Source: Variovorax gossypii
GTDB lineage: Bacteria > Pseudomonadota > Gammaproteobacteria > Burkholderiales > Burkholderiaceae_C
NCBI RefSeq assembly: GCF_003965815.1
Contig: NZ_RXOE01000001.1
Span: forward strand, 1,586,651-1,650,650
Length of the DNA: 64,000 bases
Reading direction: 5' to 3'
The translations under genes were made by a program, and so were the position numbers. The notes beneath the pieces were generated by a model. That model was not told the DNA's origin, did no database searches, and was given only the letters and a program-made list of their open reading frames with translations. Shown here one piece after another: positions 8,445 through 15,945 of this stretch; the first letter of the stretch is position 1, and the number at the start of each line of letters is the position of its first letter.

Positions 8445-8565
8445 TCAGCGGAATTTTCTTGAGGTTGATGAGGTTGGGAGAGGGGGCTGGGAGTATGCCG
8501 CATCGCCTGCGGCCGGCCTGCGAGTGACCTGTGGACGGGCGCATCGGTATGGCACGATCCGGGGA

Positions 8566-9126
8566 ATGAACGAGCCGTCACGCCGCATACCGTATCGCAC
8601 CTGGCCGGGGGCGCTGGCGGTGCTCCTCGCCATCGCGGCCTACGTGGGCGGCCTCACCTACTGGGACCGCCACACCTCGGGCAACCGCCCTCTTCCCGCG
8701 GGCAAGACGGTCGAGGCGGGCCAAGCCCGCTTCGTGCCGGCCGAGGGGTGGGAGATGGACGTGTCGCGCTCCAAGGCAGGCCAGTCGCTCATGCTCTTCA
8801 AGGGCGGCCACAAGTTCCTGGTTTCCACCTTCCCGTGGGCGGGCGGGCCAGACGGCCCGCTGGTGCGCCAGCAGCGGCTGATGGAGCGTGGCCAGCGGCT
8901 GCAGATGGACGGCGACGTGTCCGACTTCGTCACCTCCTGGGGCCTGCAGGGCAAGACCTTCGCGTATTACGGCTCGAAGCTGGCGGGGCGCTTCTGGCAG
9001 GTGGTCGACCAGCGGCGCAAGTCGCTGGTGCAGATCGATTTCTACGGCGCCAGCGACGGCATGGAAGAAGCGCTGGCCGACGCACGCAGCATGCTCGACT
9101 CGATGGACCTGGAGGCGCCGCAGTGA
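8566..9126 (+). CDS. Membrane-anchored protein coupled to PrsW
   Basis: A 186-residue protein with one N-terminal membrane segment (about residues 15-30, ALAVLLAIAAYVGGL) and a soluble domain predicted outside the cytoplasm. The domain has a compact strand pattern (ARFVPAEGWEMDVSRSKAG, LMLFKGGHKFLVSTFPWAGG) and a C-terminal helix (MEEALADARSMLDSM). I do not recognise a family. Its stop overlaps the GTG start of the PrsW-type protease (GTGA), so the two are made together and this protein could be a substrate or accessory subunit; that link is inferred from the overlap only. Confidence 0.65.
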   Translation: MNEPSRRIPYRTWPGALAVLLAIAAYVGGLTYWDRHTSGNRPLPAGKTVEAGQARFVPAEGWEMDVSRSKAGQSLMLFKGGHKFLVSTFPWAGGPDGPLVRQQRLMERGQRLQMDGDVSDFVTSWGLQGKTFAYYGSKLAGRFWQVVDQRRKSLVQIDFYGASDGMEEALADARSMLDSMDLEAPQ

Positions 9127-10337
9127 ACGCGCCCGTCTTCGACCGGAACGACCAGGGCATTCCCACCAACCAGGACACCGGCGCATGGCCGGTGGGCACC
9201 GACTCCTTCTTCCAGCCGCGGCGCGTGGCCTTCTGGGTGCTGGTGGCGCTGATCGTCAACGGGCTCTTCTACCTGGCCTACATGTTCTCGATCGGCTTCC
9301 GGGTGGTGCCGGTCACCACATTGCTGGGGCTGACGGTGTGGGGCATCTACACGCTGCTTTTCGTGCTGGCCTTCGGCACGCTCGACCTGCTGGAGCAGCA
9401 CCCGCCCGAGGCGTACGTGCTGGCCTTCGCGTGGGGCGGGCTGGGGGCGGTGTATTTCGCGGCGCCGGCGAACATCGCCATACAGAGCCTGTGCGCGAAG
9501 CTGGTGTCGCCGGAGTTCGTGGCGGTGTGGGGGCCGGCCATCGCGGGGCCGATCACCGAAGAATTCTTGAAGCTCATGGGCGTGATCCTGCTGGTGCTGG
9601 TGGCGCGCAACCAGTTCCAGACGTACCTGTCGGTGCTGATCGTGGGCGCGATGGCGGGGCTGGGCTTCCAGGTGATCGAGAACCTGAGCTACACGGTGCG
9701 CTCCTCCATCCACTTTCCGCTGGAGAACCAGGTCTATCCGGTGCTGCTCAACCTGTTCACGCGCGGGCTGCTGAGCGGGCTTTGGAGCCATGCGGCCTAC
9801 ACCACCATCGCTTCGTTCGGCGTTGCGTGGTTCCTGCTGCATCCGCAGCGGCCGATGGTGGCGCGCATCGCGGTCGCCGTGCTGTGCTTCCTGCTCGCGT
9901 GGGCTATGCACTTCATCTGGAACTCGCCCTTTCTCGAAGACCTGTTCGACGGCGGCTACGGCGAAATGGCCGTCATGCTGGTGATCAAGGGGCTGCCCGC
10001 GATCATCGTGGCGGGGCTCTTCTGGCAGGTGGCCGCGCGCGAGAACGGCACCTACCTGCACGCGCTGGCGGCCTGGTTCGTGCCCGAGCGCGACCTGATC
10101 CGCGACGACGAATGGGTGCGGCTGGGCGCGCCCATGCAGCGCTACAAGGTCCGCCGCGAAATGGGCTGGACCTACGGCTGGCGCGCCAGGCGCCTGAAGA
10201 CGCACCTGCAGCGCGAACAGCTGCGGCTGATCCGCAAGGCGGCCACTTACGGGCGCGGCGCGCAGACGCTGCGGCACGAACTGGCCGTGCGGCGCCTGCG
10301 CGCCAAGCTCGATCCGATCATCGAAGCGCGGACCTGA
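9123..10337 (+). CDS. PrsW family intramembrane metalloprotease
   Basis: A 404-residue polytopic protein with about eight to nine membrane segments. It has the PrsW family signature: EEFLK (E146, E147, K150), FQVIE (F182-E186) followed by NLSY, SHAAY with H223, and HFIW with H263. These are the conserved residues expected to bind the active-site metal. In Bacillus, PrsW performs site-1 cleavage of an anti-sigma factor; no sigma/anti-sigma pair lies beside this one. A cytoplasmic basic tail of about 90 residues (REMGWTYGWRARRLKTHLQRE and following) is longer than the minimal family. GTG start at 9123 overlaps the preceding stop. The histidine kinase gene starts 98 bases downstream on the same strand. 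Confidence 0.85.
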   Translation: MNAPVFDRNDQGIPTNQDTGAWPVGTDSFFQPRRVAFWVLVALIVNGLFYLAYMFSIGFRVVPVTTLLGLTVWGIYTLLFVLAFGTLDLLEQHPPEAYVLAFAWGGLGAVYFAAPANIAIQSLCAKLVSPEFVAVWGPAIAGPITEEFLKLMGVILLVLVARNQFQTYLSVLIVGAMAGLGFQVIENLSYTVRSSIHFPLENQVYPVLLNLFTRGLLSGLWSHAAYTTIASFGVAWFLLHPQRPMVARIAVAVLCFLLAWAMHFIWNSPFLEDLFDGGYGEMAVMLVIKGLPAIIVAGLFWQVAARENGTYLHALAAWFVPERDLIRDDEWVRLGAPMQRYKVRREMGWTYGWRARRLKTHLQREQLRLIRKAATYGRGAQTLRHELAVRRLRAKLDPIIEART

Positions 10338-10435
10338 GGGGTGCCTTCCGCCCGGGGCAGCAGTCGGGCGGATGCGTTGGAAGCAGGCAACTCCTGCCCT
10401 TCCTCGCGGAAAAGATTGCTAAAGTTGTACGCGTC

Positions 10436-12370
10436 ATGCGTCGACAAAAAGAACAACTCGGGCTGCGCCTGCTGATGCTGTTGGTACTGGCGGTACTGGC
10501 AGCCGGATGGAGTGCCTCCGCCCGTGCCGTGACGCTCATCGACCAGGCCCGGCTCACGCTGACCTTGCGCGGCCACGAAGCCGCCGCGCCGAACCCCGAC
10601 GCCCCCTCCGAACCGCACGCCGTCTCGCTGCCCTACAACTGGGACCAGCGGCAAGGCGCCGTCGATGGCGAGGCGCGGTTCGCCTTCGACGTACCCGTGA
10701 CCGACCCGGCCATGCCGCAGGCGCTGTTCGTGCCGCGCATCGGCAACAGCTTCAGGGTGCTGGTGAACGGGCGCGAGCTGGCGCGGTTCGGCACCTTCCC
10801 GCCGGGGCCCTACGACGATGCCTCGTTCACGCCGCAGTACTTCACGCTGCCGCCTGCGGGCTCTGCCGGGCCGCAGCGGGTGGAGATCGTCGTCGCCGCG
10901 CAGGCCGCGCGCCAGGGCGGGCTTTCTCCGGTGGTGGCGGGCAGCGAGGCCGAGATTCGCCCGCTGTACGAAGACGCCCTCTTCTGGCAGATCAGCGGCG
11001 GGCGCTTCATCGCCATCGTGAGCGGCGTGCTCGGGGCGCTGTCGCTGCTGGTGTGGCTGCGGCAGCGCGAATCCGTTTATCTCTTCTACGGGCTGGGCGA
11101 GCTTCTCTGGTCTGTGCAGACGGCGCGCGTGCTGTTCACGCACGCGCCGTTGCCCTGGCCGTGGTGGGGCGTGGTGCCGCTGGCGGCGTTCCAGGCGGCG
11201 GTGCCGCTGCTGTGCCGCTTCGCGCTGGCGGTGGTGGGCAAGGGCGACACCCGGCTCGCACGCTTCCTGGGCTTGCTGGCCTTGCTGGCGCCCGTCACGG
11301 CCACGATCGGCATCACGGTGCCGTTGCTGTGGCTGATGCCGGCGTGGCAGCTGCTGTTCTTCCTGGCCGGGCTGGCGATGGTGGTGGTGGTCGTGAAGGT
11401 GGCGGTGCGCAGCTCGGTGCTGGAGCATCGCGTGCTGGGCGTGGCGGTGGTGATGGTGGTGCTGAGCGCCGCGCGCGACAACTGGGTGATGCGCACATCG
11501 CCCGAGGCCTATGCGGTGGTGCCGTGGATCCGCTTCGCGTGGGTGGGCTTCGCGATCTCGCTGGCCTGGGTGATCGCCGAGCGCATGCGCAAGGACGTGC
11601 GCGCCATGGCGCAGATGAACGCCTCGCTCGAAGCCGAACTGGCCGAGCGCAATGCGGCGCTCGAAGCCGTCTTCGCTCGCGAACGCGAGGGCGAGAAGGC
11701 GCGCGGCGCGCTCGAGGAGCGCCAGCGCCTCACGCAAGACCTGCACGACGGACTGGGCGGACAACTCGTCGGCCTGCTGCAGATGGCCCAGCAGCCCGGT
11801 GCCGCCATGGGCGACGTGGCGCTGCACCTGCGCGACGCGGTGGACCAGCTCAAGCTCACTGTGGACGCCATGCACGGCTGCGAGGGCGACGTGGCCTCCG
11901 CGCTGGGCAGCGTGCGCTACCGCCTGGGGCCGCGCCTGCAGGCGGCCGGCATCGACCTGCGATGGGACGTGGGCTCGCTGCCGACCATGACGGGCTGGAG
12001 CGCGCGCGAATCGCACCAGTTGCAGATGCTGCTGTTCGAGGCCTTCGGCAACCTGATGGCGCATGCACAGGCGACGCAGGCCGGCCTTGGCGCGAGGCTG
12101 GTGGAAGGTTCGGGAGAACGTGCCATCGAGATCGAGCTGCACGACAACGGCCGGGGCTTCGACACGCAAGCCGCGTTCGCGGGCAAGGGCCTCGCAAACA
12201 TGCGCACGCGTGCCGCGGCGCTGGGGGGCACGCTCACCGTTCGCTCGCAGCCCGGGGAAACCAGCCTGCTGCTGCATCTGCCCGTTCCGGCAGAAGCATC
12301 AGCGCCGGTCGAACCCGGGCCGGAGCTGGATCAGCTGCCGATGCGGCCGGCGAACGGCACGCTGCGATAA
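10436..12370 (+). CDS. Sensor histidine kinase, 7TM-type sensor with HisKA_3 (NarL-type partner)
   Basis: A 644-residue sensor. After a signal-like segment (about 10-28) comes an extracytoplasmic jelly-roll-like domain (about 30-175, with FRVLVNGRELARFG). Seven or so membrane helices (about 180-375) and a coiled coil follow, then a HisKA_3 domain with DLHDGLGG (phospho-acceptor His437). The HATPase has an N-box (EAFGNLMAHA), DNGRGF and GKGLANMRTRA. The layout is that of 7TMR-DISM kinases. No response regulator is adjacent, so it is an orphan; a kinase of the same design with an adjoining NarL regulator lies at 41-43 kb. The 3' end overlaps the convergent DUF1266 gene by 40 bases. The ribosome binding site before ATG 10436 is weak. 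Confidence 0.85.
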   Translation: MRRQKEQLGLRLLMLLVLAVLAAGWSASARAVTLIDQARLTLTLRGHEAAAPNPDAPSEPHAVSLPYNWDQRQGAVDGEARFAFDVPVTDPAMPQALFVPRIGNSFRVLVNGRELARFGTFPPGPYDDASFTPQYFTLPPAGSAGPQRVEIVVAAQAARQGGLSPVVAGSEAEIRPLYEDALFWQISGGRFIAIVSGVLGALSLLVWLRQRESVYLFYGLGELLWSVQTARVLFTHAPLPWPWWGVVPLAAFQAAVPLLCRFALAVVGKGDTRLARFLGLLALLAPVTATIGITVPLLWLMPAWQLLFFLAGLAMVVVVVKVAVRSSVLEHRVLGVAVVMVVLSAARDNWVMRTSPEAYAVVPWIRFAWVGFAISLAWVIAERMRKDVRAMAQMNASLEAELAERNAALEAVFAREREGEKARGALEERQRLTQDLHDGLGGQLVGLLQMAQQPGAAMGDVALHLRDAVDQLKLTVDAMHGCEGDVASALGSVRYRLGPRLQAAGIDLRWDVGSLPTMTGWSARESHQLQMLLFEAFGNLMAHAQATQAGLGARLVEGSGERAIEIELHDNGRGFDTQAAFAGKGLANMRTRAAALGGTLTVRSQPGETSLLLHLPVPAEASAPVEPGPELDQLPMRPANGTLR

Positions 12371-13143
12371 GGACTGCGCGCCCCGCTCAGCAGCATGCGG
12401 TTGGTGCGCAGCAGGTTCTCTTCACGCGCGTCGGAATACTTCCAGATCAGGCCGCCGGCGATGTACGCCGCGCTCACCTGCGACCAGTCGGTGTATGCCT
12501 CGCGCACCTGCCTCGCGAGCCCGCCAGCAAAGCCCGCGAACTCCGCGCGCTCGATGTAGCCGAGCTGCACCGCCCAGCGCGACAGGCTGGCCAGGCGCAC
12601 GGCGTCCCATGCGACCAGGTCGGATATCTGGCCGGGCGAGGCCTTGAAATGCTTGCGCAACGCGTCGACCCAGCTCTGGCTGCCCGTCATCAGCTGGGCC
12701 AGTTCCGCCATCGGCTTGCCGCTTTTCGCCGCAAGCTCGCGATAGTCCAGGCTCTTGCGCGCCTTGATCTGGAAGAACGAGGGGAAGAAGGCGTCCATCA
12801 CCATGCGCAGGACGGCGGGCGTTTCCTGCGTTGCCGTGTCGATCGCGGCAATCGCCTTCCACAGGGGCTTGTAGGCCGAGCGCTGCCCTTCCTCGACGAG
12901 CCATCTGGCGGTCTGCTCGAAGCTGGCGCGGTCGTGCACGCTCCAGACCTCGGCGATGCTCTCGCGCAGCACGTCGCTGTCCTTGCCGGTGGGCACCGCG
13001 TTCATGAAGTCGCCGTTGAAGGCGGAGAGCGGTGCACTGAGCGTGACCAGCCATTGCTCTTCGCCCGCGAGCACGTCGGCGGTGTCGAAGTGAAGCTCCT
13101 GGTTGTCCATCAGCGCATGGCCGAGCGCATCCATCATTCCCAT
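12331..13143 (-). CDS. DUF1266 family protein
   Basis: A 270-residue soluble protein. The C-terminal half (about 140-245) matches the DUF1266 pattern, with WDAVRLASLSRWAVQLGY, then FAGGLARQVREAYTDWSQVSAAYIAGGLIW. Such domains occur in proteins of unknown function, sometimes near type VI or contact-dependent toxin genes; no such genes are seen here. No signal peptide or membrane helix. It converges on the histidine kinase gene with a 40-base 3' overlap, which may give mutual antisense effects. Confidence 0.7.
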   Translation of the reverse strand: MGMMDALGHALMDNQELHFDTADVLAGEEQWLVTLSAPLSAFNGDFMNAVPTGKDSDVLRESIAEVWSVHDRASFEQTARWLVEEGQRSAYKPLWKAIAAIDTATQETPAVLRMVMDAFFPSFFQIKARKSLDYRELAAKSGKPMAELAQLMTGSQSWVDALRKHFKASPGQISDLVAWDAVRLASLSRWAVQLGYIERAEFAGFAGGLARQVREAYTDWSQVSAAYIAGGLIWKYSDAREENLLRTNRMLLSGARSPYRSVPFAGRIGS

Positions 13144-13310
13144 GGAAATTCCTGTGATCGAAGACAGAAGGGAGCTGCCCGGCCGGCGAGCCGGTGCCGG
13201 CCTGGCGCGACCCGCGCGCCGCAGCCCGGAAAGGGAGCGATGCTACACAGAAGCGCCGGCCGGGATTCTGATGAATTCTTCGCTCGCGCTTTGGCACTCG
13301 GCGGAACGGG

Positions 13311-13343
13311 AAAGGGAGGCGGGCTCCGAGCCCTCCTCCCTTT
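13311..13343. terminator. GC-rich hairpin downstream of the acid phosphatase gene
   Basis: AAAGGGAGG and GGGC pair with GCCC and CCTCCCTTT (one mismatch), about 30 bases past the stop of the minus-strand gene at 13373. It can fold on either strand, and the plus-strand side is followed by a T/C-rich run. Confidence 0.5.
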
Positions 13344-13372
13344 CGCTTCTTCCGCGGCCGTGAAGCCCGGGA

Positions 13373-15598
13373 CTACTTGCTGAAGCTCAGCGCGCTCGTC
13401 AGGTCGCCCATCGGACGGCTGCCGTTCTTCACGAGTGCGGCGTCGCGCTCGACCAGGCCCTTCAGCGGCGGCAGCGACCAGCGGTGCGTGATGAAGCGCA
13501 GCGTGGAGGCGGTGTCGTACTGGGTCTTGTCGACGAAGCCCTTCTTGGCGAACGGCGAGACGATGAGCGCCGGGATGCGCGTGCCGGGGCCCCAGCGGTC
13601 GCCCTTCGGCACGGTGGCGTGGTCGTAGAAGCCGCCGTTTTCGTCGTAGGTGACGACCACGAGCATGTTCTTCCACTGCGGGCTGGCCTGCAGCTTGGCG
13701 AGTACGTCGGCGATGTGCGCGTCGCCGTCGGCCACGCTGGCGTAGCCGGCGTGCTGGTTCAGGTTGCCCTGCGGCTTGTAGAAGCTCACGGCGGGCAGCG
13801 TGCCTGCGGCGACGTCCTTCAGGAAGTCGGCGTCGAAGTCCTTCAGGTGGGCGGCGCGTGCGTCGGGGTGAGCGCTCGGGTCGAAGGCCGCGTAGTAGTT
13901 GAAGGGCTGGTGGTGGAACTGGAAGTTCGGCGTCTGCGCGGCCGGCGGCACGGCGGCCGGGAACTGGCGGTTGCCCGTCGCGATGGCCGTGGTGCTCGTC
14001 CACGCACCGCCGTACCAGGCCCAGCTCAGGCCCTTGGCGCTGAGCAGGTCGCCGATGGTGGCCTGCGTCTGCGGCGGCAGCGTGTTGGCCTTGGTCGGGT
14101 CGGCGAACAGCTTGCTCGTGTCGGTGCCCGCCGGCGCGTTGCCGCTGGGCTGGAACGGCGGCTGCATGGTGTTCACGGCGTAGAAGTTGCCGGCGGCATC
14201 CTTCGGCGTGAGCGTGCTGTCGTTGAGGTACGTGGGCGCGGCGTTGAGCACCGAGGTCGACGCGTTGGCGGCAGGCGTGAGGCGCACGAAGTTGCCGTTG
14301 GCATCGGTGTCGATGGCCGAGATCGAGGCCTTGGCCGGCGAGGCGCTGGCGTCGGCGTTCGGATACAGCGGCGCACAGGCGCACACGAGGTACTGGTGGT
14401 TCAGGAACGAACCGCCGAACGCACCCATGAAGAAGTTGTCGGCCAGGGTGAAGTTCTTCGCCACCTGCCACAGCTTCATCTTGGTGCCGTCGTAGTAGCC
14501 CATGCTGAGGCCACCGGCATCGGAGTAGGCAGCGAACTTGTCGTTCTTGCCGCCGTTGATCTGCATCTGGTTGTTGTAGAAGCGATGCACTAGGTCGCGC
14601 GAGATGACGGTCTGGTCGATCTTGGTGCCGGTGTTGAAGAAGCCCGCGTCGGCGTCGATCTGGAACATCTTGTTGGGCATGCCCACGGTCTGCTGCTGCG
14701 TGATCGTGGTGGTCTGGCCTGAGGCAGTGACACCGCCCCACACCGGCGGCAGCGTCGGCAACGTCGAACCGTCGAAGTCCTTCTGCGGCTCCGGCGTGGC
14801 GGTCGACGACGTGGGGTTCACGCCCGGAATGCCGTTGGCGCCGGGGAACAGGCCGTACAGGTTGTCGAAGCCGCGGTTTTCCGCGTAGATGACGACGACG
14901 TTGGTGATCTGGTCGAGCGCGAAGCGGTTGCGCAGCGCGGCGATCACGTCGCCGCCCGGGCCGGCTTCTGCCACTGCTTCGGCGATGCGCTCGATGGACT
15001 GGTCGATCTCGTTCTGCAGCGCGGTCTTGATGGCCGGGTCGCTGATCTTGTTGTGGTCGGCCAGCAGTTGGGCTTCGGGCACGCCGAGGCGTGCGGCCAA
15101 TGCGGTGCGGGCGGCCGCGAGGTTGCCGCCGTTGGCATCCATCAGCGCGACCAGCTCCGTGCTGATGGCGCTCACCACGCCGTTGGCGGCGGCCGGCGCA
15201 CGGAACACCAGGGGCTGCGTGACGGCGGTCTCGGTGTTGGTGTCCGGATCGAAGCGCTTGCTCGAGGTGCCGATCTCGACCACCAGGGCGCCCTGGCCCG
15301 AGAGCGTGAAGGCGCCGTTGGCGTCGGTGGTGGCGCTGGCCTCGCCGCTGTCGCAGCGGCCGTTGTTGTTGGCGTCGATGCAGACCTTGGCGTTGCGGTA
15401 GTAGCTGCCGGTGACCACGCCCGAGGTGGTCGGCGTGGCGCTGCCGGAAGGGAATGCGAGGAAGCCGGGGCCGTTGTCGCTGCCGCCGCAGGCCACGACC
15501 ATCGCTGCCGCCGCGATGGCCGTGGGCCAGGGGGTCAGGTGGCGAACCAATTTGCGCCCGCGAGAGGACGCCTTGCTGGATTGGGAGGGGGTCATCAT
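13373..15598 (-). CDS. Exported acid phosphatase / phosphoesterase lipoprotein, AcpA-phospholipase C family
   Basis: A 741-residue lipoprotein with lipobox VVAC in the signal peptide. The N-terminal domain (about residues 40-200) holds a DANNNGRCDSGE loop that looks like an EF-hand or dockerin-type Ca site. The phosphoesterase domain (PF04185 type) follows, with YAENRGFDNLYGLFPG near its start as the metal and nucleophile region. Later motifs are NFFMGAFGGSFLNHQYLV, VSFYKPQGNLNQHAGY and VVVTYDENGGFYDH. This arrangement matches AcpA-like acid phosphatases. It is secreted and probably outer-membrane anchored, releasing phosphate from organic esters. ATG 15598 was preferred over the longer frame start at 15688 because the signal peptide follows soon after it. 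It is divergent from a second member of the same superfamily. Confidence 0.87.
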   Translation of the reverse strand: MMTPSQSSKASSRGRKLVRHLTPWPTAIAAAAMVVACGGSDNGPGFLAFPSGSATPTTSGVVTGSYYRNAKVCIDANNNGRCDSGEASATTDANGAFTLSGQGALVVEIGTSSKRFDPDTNTETAVTQPLVFRAPAAANGVVSAISTELVALMDANGGNLAAARTALAARLGVPEAQLLADHNKISDPAIKTALQNEIDQSIERIAEAVAEAGPGGDVIAALRNRFALDQITNVVVIYAENRGFDNLYGLFPGANGIPGVNPTSSTATPEPQKDFDGSTLPTLPPVWGGVTASGQTTTITQQQTVGMPNKMFQIDADAGFFNTGTKIDQTVISRDLVHRFYNNQMQINGGKNDKFAAYSDAGGLSMGYYDGTKMKLWQVAKNFTLADNFFMGAFGGSFLNHQYLVCACAPLYPNADASASPAKASISAIDTDANGNFVRLTPAANASTSVLNAAPTYLNDSTLTPKDAAGNFYAVNTMQPPFQPSGNAPAGTDTSKLFADPTKANTLPPQTQATIGDLLSAKGLSWAWYGGAWTSTTAIATGNRQFPAAVPPAAQTPNFQFHHQPFNYYAAFDPSAHPDARAAHLKDFDADFLKDVAAGTLPAVSFYKPQGNLNQHAGYASVADGDAHIADVLAKLQASPQWKNMLVVVTYDENGGFYDHATVPKGDRWGPGTRIPALIVSPFAKKGFVDKTQYDTASTLRFITHRWSLPPLKGLVERDAALVKNGSRPMGDLTSALSFSK

Positions 15599-15945
15599 GT
15601 GTGGAGTTATGAGATGTGGATGAACCAGACCGGCGGTCGGGCGGCAGGATGCTCTGCCCCGGCCGTGACAGCGGCATTTCAGGCGCACAGATCGCCAGAG
15701 AGTCAGGCCGGAGTCAGGTGTTGGTCAGGCCTCTTTGCGGCTCCTGCAGCCGCTGTTCGAGGTGTTTCGCGCGTTGCCCGATCGCGCGGCCATCCCGCGG
15801 CCAGCCACTAATTCGCTCCTAAGTCTTTTGCCTTTTGACTGACACAGGGCAAACCTAGATTCATCCGCGATCCGCAGCGGCGGCGCCAACTCACGGTGGC
15901 GTCGCCTGCTGTTTCTCGCGCTCCTCCCACACCCGAAAGAAGAAA
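15599..15945. promoter_or_regulatory. Divergent phosphoesterase promoter region with 11-bp spaced GTCA repeats (Pho-box-like)
   Basis: This 347-base gene-free region must carry promoters for both phosphoesterase genes. GTCA occurs at 15702, 15713 and 15724 in the context (G/T)(A/G)GTCAGG, exactly 11 bases apart. That is the spacing of PhoB direct repeats, whose consensus CTGTCAT shares the GTCA core. A further GTGACAG lies at 15664-15670. The fit to consensus is partial, so this is a suggestion rather than an identification. Confidence 0.35.
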
